In this document: positions 50,894-58,924 of the stretch, piece by piece
Layout of the letters: each line of letters opens with the position of its first letter
Numbering within the stretch: the first letter of the stretch is position 1
Assembly: GCF_030316845.1 (NCBI RefSeq)
Contig: NZ_JASZYS010000009.1
Coordinates: 186,001 to 250,000 of the forward strand
Source: Variovorax davisae
Lineage (GTDB): Bacteria > Pseudomonadota > Gammaproteobacteria > Burkholderiales > Burkholderiaceae_C
Direction of reading: 5' to 3'
DNA: 64,000 bases
Position numbers and translations under genes: made by a program
Notes under the pieces: model-generated
The model's database searches: none
Seen by the model: the letters and a program-made list of their open reading frames with translations, nothing else
What the model was told of the DNA's origin: nothing

Positions 50894-51819
50894 GGTTGTT
50901 CTCTCCCCGAAGCATTGGAGGGCGCGGTCGGCGCAGCGGCCGCCTGTTCCTGCGCATCCTCGTAGTAGGTGTAGATGCCGACGCGGATGCGCCCCGAATC
51001 AGCCGCGTCCGCGGCCTCGTAGGCCCGCCTCATCTCACGGGTCAGTTCATGGTGGAGACCGCCCCAGCGATCGCGCGCCAGCTGATGAATGCGCTCGCAT
51101 TCCGCGCGCGAGATGCCGCTCGCGAACACCGACCGCTCGAGCAGCGGCGGCTGGGCTGCGAGCACGTTCGCATGGCCCGCCAGCAGATGGTCGCGCACGT
51201 TGTCGCCGAGGAACGCGAGCATTCCCCTCAGATCGTTCGAGGGGACGAATCCCGCCACGGCGAGTTCCGCCATGCCATCGCGCACGGTCGCCATGTGCAG
51301 GCGCACCAGCTCGCCAAGGATGGCGTGGTGGTGCACGTTGCCGCGACTGGCGCGGCGGGCCACGGCTTCGAAGGAAGCCGCCGACGCGTCGTCGGACACG
51401 ATCGGCAGCGAGCGGTGGGCCGGGTTCTCGGCGAACATCTGCAGCCACAGGGTCAAGGTTCTCGCCTCGGCCGACATCTCGGTTTGCGGCAGCGACGACG
51501 CGGTCTCGCGCACCCGGCTGGTCACGGCCTTGCGGTTCAGTCCGGTCGTCACCGACAGCTGGCTGATGTTGGGCTCGGTGCCCTTCTGCAGCCATGCGCG
51601 GCGCGCCTCGTCGAGCAGCACATCCCGCAGCACCTCTTCAAGGTGTGCGTGCTTGACGCCGAACGCGAGCGCAAGCCTCACCAGGGGGCGCAGCACCCGC
51701 GCAAACGCGCCGAGCACCCACGCGATCTGACCGTCCCGCGACTGCGCGATCGGCTGCGCCGGACCGCCTGGTTTCCGGCCATGCCTGCTGTTTGTCGATC
51801 CCGTGTGTTGGATGGCCAT
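50890..51819 (-). CDS. DUF6502-family protein
   Basis: 309 aa cytoplasmic protein without signal or membrane segments. The N-terminal part, about residues 25-110 (WVLGAFARVLRPLVRLALAFGVKHAHLEEVLRDVLLDEARRAW, then NISQLSVTTGLNRKAVTSRVRE), looks like a helix-turn-helix domain, consistent with DUF6502 being a probable regulator. The middle part is alpha-helical and uncharacterised. Its 3' end overlaps the DUF5666 lipoprotein gene by 4 bp. It is divergent from the zinc-ribbon genes, which it might control through the palindrome at 51931-51947. Confidence 0.8.
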   Translation of the reverse strand: MAIQHTGSTNSRHGRKPGGPAQPIAQSRDGQIAWVLGAFARVLRPLVRLALAFGVKHAHLEEVLRDVLLDEARRAWLQKGTEPNISQLSVTTGLNRKAVTSRVRETASSLPQTEMSAEARTLTLWLQMFAENPAHRSLPIVSDDASAASFEAVARRASRGNVHHHAILGELVRLHMATVRDGMAELAVAGFVPSNDLRGMLAFLGDNVRDHLLAGHANVLAAQPPLLERSVFASGISRAECERIHQLARDRWGGLHHELTREMRRAYEAADAADSGRIRVGIYTYYEDAQEQAAAAPTAPSNASGREQP

Positions 51820-51930
51820 CTTTCATTCTGACCCGAGCGGCAGCGAATTTAACGACTCGTTACGAAGTGGGCAAACTTTCCAGCTTCCGTCTTACAGATT
51901 ACGTGCGCTCGCAGGAAGAGATTACCAGTC

Positions 51931-51947
51931 ATGTGAACTTTTCACAT
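51931..51947. promoter_or_regulatory. Palindrome ahead of the zinc-ribbon genes
   Basis: ATGTGAA-CTT-TTCACAT is a perfect 7-bp inverted repeat with a 3-bp spacer, about 23 bp before the ATG at 51971. It resembles a Crp-like TGTGA...TCACA pair, but with 5 rather than 6 intervening bases. Its place close to the start suits a repressor. The surrounding 51820-51970 gap is distinctly AT-richer than the neighbouring genes, as expected for a divergent promoter. Confidence 0.45.
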
Positions 51948-51970
51948 ACAACTTTTTCCTGGAGAGCGAT

Positions 51971-52435
51971 ATGCCCAGCCCCTCGTGGTTTGCCACCCCG
52001 TCGTGGAGTCACTCGACGCGCAGCGTGCTGCGGCGCGCCAGGCCGCACCGGCCCGCTCGTGCCAACACCAAGCCGACCTGCGCGGCGGCCAGCGATGCGT
52101 CGGCCGTTCGAGGCGGCGACGCCGCGGTCGCATCCGCCCCCGAGGCCTTCGGCAGCCTGGTCGATCTCGCGCGGCTCCAGATCGGGACCCCCTCGGCCGA
52201 GATCTGCGACGCCTGCAACACCATCAACATCGGCTCGGCGCGCCATTGCAAATGCTGCGCGCACAAGCTGCCGGCGTTCTACGCCGCGCTGGAAGGTGCG
52301 CAGGGTCCGCAGCCCAAGGCCCTTCTCTGGAAATCGCTGGGCCTGTCGCAACGGGCCTCGGCGATGGACTTCGCTGCCTTTTCGGTGGTCATCAACGTGC
52401 TCATGGTGATCACTGCATCCATACCCATCCGTTGA
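51971..52435 (+). CDS. Zinc-ribbon membrane protein, small
   Basis: 154 aa from ATG 51971 with GGAGAG upstream. The first 75 residues are basic and low-complexity. A C-x2-C-x10-C-x2-C zinc ribbon follows at about residue 78 (ICDACNTINIGSARHCKCC). A hydrophobic C-terminal segment (FSVVINVLMVITASIP) suggests a tail anchor. I do not recognise a named family. The next gene, 16 bp downstream, has a zinc ribbon with identical Cys spacing and also a membrane segment, so the two are probably partners. Confidence 0.7.
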   Translation: MPSPSWFATPSWSHSTRSVLRRARPHRPARANTKPTCAAASDASAVRGGDAAVASAPEAFGSLVDLARLQIGTPSAEICDACNTINIGSARHCKCCAHKLPAFYAALEGAQGPQPKALLWKSLGLSQRASAMDFAAFSVVINVLMVITASIPIR

Positions 52436-52451
52436 GCATTCCGGTCTCGCC

Positions 52452-54044
52452 ATGACGAAGTTCTGCGAGTCCTGCCACACCGCCAATCGGGACCGCGCCA
52501 GATACTGTCTGGGTTGCGCAGGCAGGTTCACGGGGATCCGCACGGCTGCGCACGCCTTTGCCGTCCCTGCCCCCGACGGCTGGGGACGCCGTGTCCCGCC
52601 GCCCGTGATCGAGCGTCATGCCGAGCAGCGCGAGCCGCCACGCAAGGCGCTTCTGCCCAGCAGCCTCGATGGGCCGGTCCTGCTGTTGCTGATCGGGGTC
52701 GTCCTGTCGAGCGGGGCGTTCGTGTTCTGGTACTGGGACCGCACGGTCGAACGCCAACCCGCGTCCGCAAGGGACGCCGCAGCGATGGCGCTGCGGCCGG
52801 CCGAATCGCAGCCCGCGCCCGCTCGAACCGACGTCGTCATGGCGTCGCCAGCGCCCGCGCCGGCGCCTGACGAATCGGCGCCCCAGCCGACGCCCGACCC
52901 GGAGCCGGAGGCCGATCCTCGACCTGCGACGCAAGAACGTCTCCCGGACAGCCCGCCGCCCCTGGTGTCGGCCGCCCCGCAAGCCTCGGCCGCGGCGCCA
53001 CGCGGCCGGGCCCGCACGCCATCGCACGAGCGCGGCATCGCCACGAGCGTGGGCGCCGCGCCCGCGCTCGAGGTGGCCAACCGAAGGCCGACCGGCCTCG
53101 TCGTCCCTGCGCCCCCACGCCCGCTCCTGCAGGAGCCGGCGTCGCGCACCGGAACCGCAGCGGCGGCGCCTCGCCCGGTGGCGCGAGTCCCAGCCATCCC
53201 GCCACCGACCGCCGGCGGGCCGACGCGTTGCGACCGCTACAACCCCTTCGGAGAAGCCATCTGCGTGAGCACGCCGACGACAGGGAGTGGAACGCCGAGC
53301 CCCGCCACGGCGGTGAGTTCGTTCTCATCGGCGGAGCCATCCGCAACGACGTCCAAGGCTTCGCTCGGCAGCGCCGTGATCGCGAACAGCCCGGCAGACC
53401 CGGCCGGCAGTGCCACGGGCGCGGGTGCCGGGCCGGGCAGTGGCGCTGGCCCTGCCAGCGGCAGCGCGGGTGGCGCCGCTTCGGGAGGCGGCGGGGCCGG
53501 AGCAAGTGCAAGCGCCGGTGCTGGCGCCAGCGGCGGTGCGGGTGGCCCGGGCGGGAGTGCAGGCGGTGGCGGTGGCGGTGGCGGTGGGGCTGGCGGTAGC
53601 GGGGCCGGTGGCGGTGGGGCGGGTGGTGGCGGCCCCGGCGGTGGCGGCCCCGGCGGCGGCAGTGGGCCTGGGGGCGGTGGTGGGCCCGGTGGCGGTGGTG
53701 GGCCCGGTGGCGGTGGTGGGCCCGGCGGCGGTGGTGGGCCCGGTGGCGGCGGTGGGCCAGGAGGCGGTGGTGGACCCGGCGGCGGTGGGCCAGGCGGTGG
53801 CGGTGGGCCAGGAGGCGGTGGCGGGCCAGGCGGTGGCGGTGGACCCGGCGGTGGCGGCCCTGGTGGGGGCGGCCCCGGTGGGGGCGGCCCGGGTGGCGGG
53901 GGTAGCGGTCCCGGTGGCGGTGGCGGGCCAGGCGGTGGCGGTGGACCCGGCGGTGGCGGCCCTGGCGGTGGCGGCCCCGGTGGGGGCGGCCCGGGTGGCG
54001 GGGGCAGCGGTCCCGGTGGCGGTGGCGGCGGCCCCGGGCGTTGA
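52452..54044 (+). CDS. Zinc-ribbon membrane protein with a long Gly/Pro repeat tail
   Basis: 530 aa. The N-terminal zinc ribbon is CESCHTANRDRARYCLGC. One transmembrane helix lies at ~75-95 (GPVLLLLIGVVLSSGAFVFWYW). A Pro/Ala-rich stretch runs to ~255 (with CDRYNPFGEAICVS near its end, two Cys). From ~315 the protein is almost pure Gly/Ala/Ser and then (P-G-G-G-G)n to the stop, ending SGPGGGGGGPGR. No known family was recognised. The domain order implies a cytoplasmic ribbon and a large disordered part outside the membrane. The reverse strand is also open here (proline-rich), but the ribbon, the upstream sister gene and the ribosome site support this strand. Confidence 0.7.
   Translation: MTKFCESCHTANRDRARYCLGCAGRFTGIRTAAHAFAVPAPDGWGRRVPPPVIERHAEQREPPRKALLPSSLDGPVLLLLIGVVLSSGAFVFWYWDRTVERQPASARDAAAMALRPAESQPAPARTDVVMASPAPAPAPDESAPQPTPDPEPEADPRPATQERLPDSPPPLVSAAPQASAAAPRGRARTPSHERGIATSVGAAPALEVANRRPTGLVVPAPPRPLLQEPASRTGTAAAAPRPVARVPAIPPPTAGGPTRCDRYNPFGEAICVSTPTTGSGTPSPATAVSSFSSAEPSATTSKASLGSAVIANSPADPAGSATGAGAGPGSGAGPASGSAGGAASGGGGAGASASAGAGASGGAGGPGGSAGGGGGGGGGAGGSGAGGGGAGGGGPGGGGPGGGSGPGGGGGPGGGGGPGGGGGPGGGGGPGGGGGPGGGGGPGGGGPGGGGGPGGGGGPGGGGGPGGGGPGGGGPGGGGPGGGGSGPGGGGGPGGGGGPGGGGPGGGGPGGGGPGGGGSGPGGGGGGPGR
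53821..54030 (+). repeat. 102-bp tandem duplication within a Gly-rich minisatellite
   Basis: The whole 53560-54040 stretch is built from GGTGGCGG/GGCCC-type units coding P-G-G-G-G. Inside it a 102-bp unit starting GCGGGCCAGG at 53821 recurs at 53923 nearly unchanged, encoding two 34-residue copies, each ending in GGGSGPGGG. The G-runs on the plus strand could fold into G-quadruplexes, and the region is prone to slippage, so length may vary between strains. Confidence 0.75.
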
Positions 54045-54095
54045 GTGCGGCGCAATCGGCCCGCAAGCGAATTCTTGGTCGCGAAGGAGACTCCC

Positions 54096-54857
54096 ATGTC
54101 TGCACCAATGGATGGAATCGGCTTCGACAACGAGCGTGTCGAGCTTCAGGACGGGCGCCCCGACACGCGGAGCGACATGAGCAACTGCTGGAATCCCATG
54201 AGCCTTCACCCGGAAACGTCCCCCGTACCCTACTGCCTCACGGCTTCTCAGCGAGCGCTCAAACGCTCGGTGGACATCGTGGGAGCGCTGGCCTTCTTCG
54301 TGTTCCTCGGACCGCTCTACCTGCTGGTCGCCGCCGCGGTCCTGGTCAGCATGGGCGGGCCGGTGTACTACTGGCAGACCCGGCTGGGCCAGGGCGGCCG
54401 ATCCTTCCGCTGCTACAAGTTCCGCTCGATGGTGACGGGGTCGGACGACCTTCTCGCGCTTCACTTGGCGCACGACGCCGTCGCGCGAGCGCGATGGGAA
54501 CGATTTCAGAAACTCGACGACGACCCACGCGTCACGCCCGTCGGTCGCTTCATCCGGAGACTGAGCCTCGACGAACTGCCGCAGTTCTACAACGTGCTGA
54601 AGGGCGACATGAGCCTGGTCGGGCCTCGCCCCTGCATGGTTCGCCAGCGCAGCCTGTACGGAAGCAGCTGGGCCCACTACTGTCAGATGCGACCCGGCAT
54701 CACCGGCCTCTGGCAGGTCAGCGGCCGCAACCGCCTCTCCTACGCCGAGCGGGTCGCGCTGGACGCCCGCTACGCCACGCAATGGTCGCTGGCACTCGAC
54801 GCGAAGATTCTGGTGCGCACCGTCTGGGTGGTTCTGAGCGGCGATGGATCGTCGTGA
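54096..54857 (+). CDS. Undecaprenyl-phosphate sugar-1-phosphate transferase
   Basis: 253 aa from ATG 54096, with GAAGGAGA upstream. It is a WbaP/WcaJ-type bacterial sugar transferase: a transmembrane/re-entrant helix (KRSVDIVGALAFFVFLGPLYLLVAAAVLV), the QTRLGQGGRSFRCYKFRSMV motif, LSLDELPQFYNVLKGDMSLVGPRP and RPGITGLWQVSGR. It transfers a hexose-1-phosphate to the lipid carrier and starts exopolysaccharide or glycan synthesis. No other polysaccharide gene is near. It follows the Gly-rich protein gene by 51 bp and may decorate surface material together with it. Confidence 0.9.
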   Translation: MSAPMDGIGFDNERVELQDGRPDTRSDMSNCWNPMSLHPETSPVPYCLTASQRALKRSVDIVGALAFFVFLGPLYLLVAAAVLVSMGGPVYYWQTRLGQGGRSFRCYKFRSMVTGSDDLLALHLAHDAVARARWERFQKLDDDPRVTPVGRFIRRLSLDELPQFYNVLKGDMSLVGPRPCMVRQRSLYGSSWAHYCQMRPGITGLWQVSGRNRLSYAERVALDARYATQWSLALDAKILVRTVWVVLSGDGSS

Positions 54858-54894
54858 ATCGGAGCCCGCCGGTCTCCCCCGTGTCAAACGGGCC

Positions 54895-55848
54895 TCATAC
54901 GGCCCAACCGAGAAGCGGCCCCAGCACCCACAGGGCGATGCTGATCGTGACGAACGACATCACGGTCGCCAGCAGCAGGGCTGCCGCACACATTTCCTCG
55001 AAGCCGTACTTCTGGGCCAGGATCGGAAAGATGCTGAGCATCGGCGTGGCAGCGAAGACCACGGCCGCCGCGCGCAGCGTCGGATCGGTCGGCGGCACGA
55101 GCCACATCATCAATCCCACGGCCAGGGGATGAAGGGTGAGCTTGCCGAGGGCGATCGAGGCCACGTCGCGCCGCATGCCCTTGGTCCTCAAGCCGACCAG
55201 GGTGCCTCCGATCACGAACAGGGACACCGCCGCCGAGGACATGGCCAGCATGTTGATGCTGCGCGCCAGCACGCCGGTGATCGGGATGCCGATCGTCGAG
55301 ACGGCCAGGCCGCCCGCGATCGCCAGGATGACCGGGTTTCTGGCCAGCTGGATGAGCGATTGAACGAGGATGCGATGCCACCGGCCTGCGCCGGCGTGGC
55401 CGCTGTCTGCCATCACCAGCGTGAGCGGGATCATCAACAGGTTCTCGACCAGCATGCACATGGCGAGACCGACCGCCGCCGAGGAGGGTCCGGCGACCAG
55501 TATCGCGATCGGGTAGCCAATGAAGCCGCTGTTCGAACTCGAGCAGCCGAGCCCGCACAGAGCACTCAGCGTGAAGCTCTTGCCCCGCCAGCGCCACGCC
55601 CAGCCGAAGGCCGTCATCATCACCGCGAGCGAACCCACGGCATAGCCCAGCACATAGCGCCCGTTCATGACCTCCCCCGCCGGGCGTTGCGAGAGCGCCG
55701 TGAAGACCAGTGCGGGCAGCGCGAACTTGACCACGTAGGTGCCGAGCACCCGCATGTCCAGCTTGCTGAAAATGCCGGCACGCCCGGCGAGGAAGCCGAG
55801 CGCAATGACGAGATAGATGGGCCCGGTGATGGCCAGTGTTTGCAGCAT
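54895..55848 (-). CDS. AEC-family transporter
   Basis: 317 aa from ATG 55848 (MLQTLAITGPIYLVIALGFLAGRAGIF). About ten transmembrane helices are arranged as two five-helix halves, with the family pattern VVKFALPALVFTALSQRP in TM2 and SNSGFIGYPIAILVAG in the crossover region. The auxin-efflux-carrier family in bacteria exports or imports carboxylates such as malate or malonate. It is convergent with the sugar transferase gene (37 bp apart). The 188 bp upstream of it contain no gene. Confidence 0.87.
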   Translation of the reverse strand: MLQTLAITGPIYLVIALGFLAGRAGIFSKLDMRVLGTYVVKFALPALVFTALSQRPAGEVMNGRYVLGYAVGSLAVMMTAFGWAWRWRGKSFTLSALCGLGCSSSNSGFIGYPIAILVAGPSSAAVGLAMCMLVENLLMIPLTLVMADSGHAGAGRWHRILVQSLIQLARNPVILAIAGGLAVSTIGIPITGVLARSINMLAMSSAAVSLFVIGGTLVGLRTKGMRRDVASIALGKLTLHPLAVGLMMWLVPPTDPTLRAAAVVFAATPMLSIFPILAQKYGFEEMCAAALLLATVMSFVTISIALWVLGPLLGWAV

Positions 55849-56036
55849 CGAGTGAGTCAGCACGCCTGTTCGCCCTGGCGGGTTCCGGCGCAAAGGTCCT
55901 TCAAAGCATCGAACATGCCACGGCGCCTTGCCTGCGCGCCGTGGCCAGGGGGTTCTTGCAGCCGACGCGACGCTGTCGAGCCGACCCGCGATCATTCTCG
56001 GTCCTCGACCCGCCAGCATTCGCCGCCGCGCCGGAT

Positions 56037-56290
56037 TCAGGTCCAGGCCTTGATCTGCCGGCTCATCGCCTGCGTTGAAATGCCGTAGCGGTCGTGCAGT
56101 GTCGGCAGCGCACCGGCGTCGAGGAAGGCGTCCGGCAGGCCGATCTGGCGGAAGACCGTGGTGACGCCCGAGCGCATCAGGAGGCCGGCAACCGCTTCCC
56201 CCAGGCCGCCGATCACCGAGTGGTTCTCGGCCACGACCTGGACGCCGGGCGGCTGCAGGCGCTGCGCGAGCGCGCGATCGTCTGAGGCCC
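56037..56290 (-). pseudogene. 3' remnant of a transketolase-family gene
   Basis: On the minus strand, about 80 codons read VVAENHSVIGGLGEAVAG, then FRQIGLPDAFLDAGALPTLH and DRYGISTQAMSRQIKAW before a stop. This is the C-terminal domain of a transketolase C-terminal-subunit protein. The upstream part (DDRALAQRLQPPGVQ) seems joined after a deletion, and the ThDP-binding regions are absent. No start is visible. It lies just downstream of the DUF2252 gene and is a truncated leftover. Confidence 0.75.
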
Positions 56291-56296
56291 GCGGGC

Positions 56297-57736
56297 CTAC
56301 GCGGCGACTTCGACCTGGCCCGCCTTCGCGGCCTCGGCGAAGCGCGCATGGTCGGCCTCGGTCTGGGCCGCGTAGGCGGCGGCGAAGGCCACCAGCGCAT
56401 CGTCGAAGACGTCCGACTTGCCGAGGTAGCCGCCGATCATCCCGGCGTCGCCCGACTTGGCGTGCGCCAGCGCCAGCGCCCAGCCGCAGAGGCGGCAGTA
56501 CTCGACGAAGGCGGCTGGCGACGTCTGGCCCGGCTCCAGGTCGACGCCGCCCTTCATGTCGCGCAGCTGGCGGATGTAGAAGTGCACGCCGTCGATCTCG
56601 CCCCAGCCGAGGAAGATGTCGGGCGAGCCCTGGATCAGCCGCTGCCCGCGCACCACGCGCTCGCCATGGTTGGTGGGCGCATCGGGCGATGCGGCGCAGC
56701 CCACATAGGCCTCGAGCACCGAGGGCTGCGCCTCCTTCAGCTGCAGGAACAGCGGGTCGTCCCAGTCGCGCCCCTGCATCAGGACCACCCAGCAGCGGGT
56801 GCCGACGCTGCCCACGCCGACCACCTTCTGCGCCGCGTCGAGCACGCGGTAGCGCGACAGCAGCAAGCGCCGCTCCGGGGCCAGCGACTCCAGGTAGTGG
56901 GCCAGGCAGTGCCCGATCGCCTCGTCCACCGGCCGCCCCATCGAGGTCACGCTGGCGCGCACGATGAAGGGGTGCTGCTCGATGATCCGGTGCTGGTCGT
57001 CGACCAAGTCGGTCATCTTGTCGAGCACCTGCATGTGGGTGCGCTTGCGCGCCTTGTCGAGCACCGCATCGGCGCTGCCGCGCATGGCCGGCGGCAGCGA
57101 ATCCAGCAGCCGGTCGCTGTGGATGGTGTCGTACCAGACCTCCAGCTGCCCCATGCCCGCATAGCGGCGCATCCGGCTGCGGTAGCTCTCCACCGCCGCC
57201 CGCGCGGCGGCTTCCCGCCCGGCCTTGTCGCACCCCAGGTGATCGGCCGCCACATAGGCGCTGGCCGCCAGCCGCTTGACATCCCATTCCCAGGGCCCGG
57301 GCTGGGTTTCGTCGAAATCGTTGATCGCGAACACCAGCTGCCGCTCGGCCGACGCAAAGACGCCGAAGTTGGCGACGTGCATGTCGCCGCAAGCCTGCAC
57401 CTGCAGCCCGGTGCTCGGGCTCGGCGCCAGGTCGGCCGCCATGACGGCCGCCGAGCCGCGCAGGAAGGCGAACGGCGACTGCAGCATGCGGGCGTGCCGC
57501 ACCGGCACCAGCTGCGGCATCCGGGTGGTCGCCTGCGCCAGCAGGATGGCCACCGGATCGACCTGCGGCGAGCGCTCGAAGGCGCCGTGGCTGGCCCGGG
57601 GCAGGCGCTCTCGCAGCGCCTTGCCCATGGCCATGCGCTCCTCGACGCCGGGCCGGGGCGTCGTGAAGGCGCTCGCCAGGGCGCGTGCCCGGCGGTCCAG
57701 TGCTTCGTCGGGGTCGGCTCTCTCGGCGCGCGCCAT
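56297..57736 (-). CDS. DUF2252-family protein
   Basis: 479 aa from ATG 57736, with GGAG 6 bp upstream; two earlier ATG codons at 57769/57766 lack a ribosome site. DUF2252 motifs: HGAFERSPQVDPVAILLAQ, MLQSPFAFLRGSAAVMAADLA, VQACGDMHVANFGVFASAERQLVFAINDFDETQPGPWEWDVKRLA and VGVGSVGTRCWVVLMQG. The GDxHxxNFG...NDFDE pattern recalls the catalytic and metal sites of aminoglycoside-phosphotransferase-like kinases, so a kinase role is possible but unproven. It lies between a transketolase remnant and the AraC regulator of the aldoxime cluster, 65 bp from the latter. Confidence 0.88.
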   Translation of the reverse strand: MARAERADPDEALDRRARALASAFTTPRPGVEERMAMGKALRERLPRASHGAFERSPQVDPVAILLAQATTRMPQLVPVRHARMLQSPFAFLRGSAAVMAADLAPSPSTGLQVQACGDMHVANFGVFASAERQLVFAINDFDETQPGPWEWDVKRLAASAYVAADHLGCDKAGREAAARAAVESYRSRMRRYAGMGQLEVWYDTIHSDRLLDSLPPAMRGSADAVLDKARKRTHMQVLDKMTDLVDDQHRIIEQHPFIVRASVTSMGRPVDEAIGHCLAHYLESLAPERRLLLSRYRVLDAAQKVVGVGSVGTRCWVVLMQGRDWDDPLFLQLKEAQPSVLEAYVGCAASPDAPTNHGERVVRGQRLIQGSPDIFLGWGEIDGVHFYIRQLRDMKGGVDLEPGQTSPAAFVEYCRLCGWALALAHAKSGDAGMIGGYLGKSDVFDDALVAFAAAYAAQTEADHARFAEAAKAGQVEVAA

Positions 57737-57801
57737 GGGGGTCTCCGGTGTGGCTCTTTCGCGCATCATGCCGCAATCGACCCGGGTGGCCGGGTGCCGG
57801 A

Positions 57802-58761
57802 TCAATGCGCGATGCGCTGCCGCCACTCCCGCGGCGAGCAGCCGAAGCGCTCGCGGAACGCCCGGCTGAAGTGCGCCGCGTCGTTGAAGCCCCGGCCATA
57901 GGCGATCTCGCCGACCGTGCGGCCGGCGGCGCGCGGGTCGAGCAGGTCGCGGCTGCAGGCCTCGAGCCGGCGTTCCCAGATGTACTGCGCCGGCGTCACC
58001 GGCTCGCTCTTGAAGACGCGGTGGATCTGGCTCACCGACAGGCCGAGCGCGGCCGACAGCGTGCCGACCGACAGCGCGGGATCGTCGAGCTGCTCGTCGA
58101 TGCGGCGCTTGATCCGCGCCAGGTGGAAGGCGGTCAGGTTGCTCAGCGCCGGCGCCCGCGCGGCCGGAAGCGTCTGCAGCCCGGCCACCAGGATGTTCAG
58201 CACGCCGTTGGCGACCGCCAGCGCCGAGGCCGGCTGCAGCGCGTCGATGTCCTCGTGCAACGTGCGGATCATGCCCAGCAGCAGATGGCCGGCGCCCTCG
58301 CGCCCCGACACCGTGGTGGCGGTCAGGGCCTCGGTCTGGCGCAGCTCGCTGCGCAGGCGCTCGCCGGGCAGCTTGAGCACGATCTGCTCGAACGCGTCGT
58401 CGAACAGCAGCTGGTAGGGCCGCGTGCTGTCGTAGAGCGCGAAATCGCCTTCTGACAGCACGGCGTCGCGGCCGTCCTGCCGCACCACGCCGCGGCCCCG
58501 GGCCTGGATGCTGACCAGGAAACAGTCATCGGACGAACGCGCGATGTGGCCGGCCGTGCGCATCACCTTCTGCGGCCCCGACGTGACCACCGAGACGTCG
58601 AGGCTGGGCAGCGTGTGCTGGCGGATGCTGCCGTCGAAGCCGCCGGCGCTGCGGGCCACCGGATCGCAGCCGAGCTGCACGTAGACGTTGCAGATCATGT
58701 CGGTCCAGTAGGCGAGCCGCTGCTCGCGCGGAACGACATCGGTGCTGAGCAATCGGGCCAT
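57802..58761 (-). CDS. AraC-family regulator, probably of the aldoxime-nitrile genes
   Basis: 319 aa. The N-terminal AraC-binding-like domain (MARLLSTDVVPREQRLAYWTDMICNVYVQLGCDPV) is of the type found in OxdR/FeaR-like regulators. The C-terminal double helix-turn-helix is complete (VGTLSAALGLSVSQIHRVFKSE, then TVGEIAYGRGFNDAAHFSRAFRERFGCSPREWRQ). AAGGA precedes the ATG. It is divergent from the nitrilase gene with 163 bp between starts, so it most likely activates nitrilase and aldoxime dehydratase in response to an aldoxime or nitrile. Confidence 0.88.
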   Translation of the reverse strand: MARLLSTDVVPREQRLAYWTDMICNVYVQLGCDPVARSAGGFDGSIRQHTLPSLDVSVVTSGPQKVMRTAGHIARSSDDCFLVSIQARGRGVVRQDGRDAVLSEGDFALYDSTRPYQLLFDDAFEQIVLKLPGERLRSELRQTEALTATTVSGREGAGHLLLGMIRTLHEDIDALQPASALAVANGVLNILVAGLQTLPAARAPALSNLTAFHLARIKRRIDEQLDDPALSVGTLSAALGLSVSQIHRVFKSEPVTPAQYIWERRLEACSRDLLDPRAAGRTVGEIAYGRGFNDAAHFSRAFRERFGCSPREWRQRIAH

Positions 58762-58924
58762 GGAGAGATCCTTCCGGGACAGGTGGCCTGCAACGCTGGA
58801 TCAAGAACGCCGCGAATTGCGGACAAGGCGCTTCCAGGCGGCGAACTTACGCTTCAAGCAACCCGTGTGCCACCGCGCTAACCCGGATGCCGCGGGTCCC
58901 TTCACACCCCTTTGGAGAAACGCC

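Noticed and set aside
53560..54040. Short direct repeats that could suggest a CRISPR array
   Set aside because: Units are contiguous coding repeats without unique spacers and no cas gene is near.
53237..54130. A minus-strand proline-rich frame (PPPGPPPP repeats) opposite the Gly-rich gene
   Set aside because: The plus frame has a zinc ribbon, a membrane helix, a sister gene upstream and continuous coding before the repeat; the minus frame is only the complement of the repeat with unconvincing ends. Not fully excluded.
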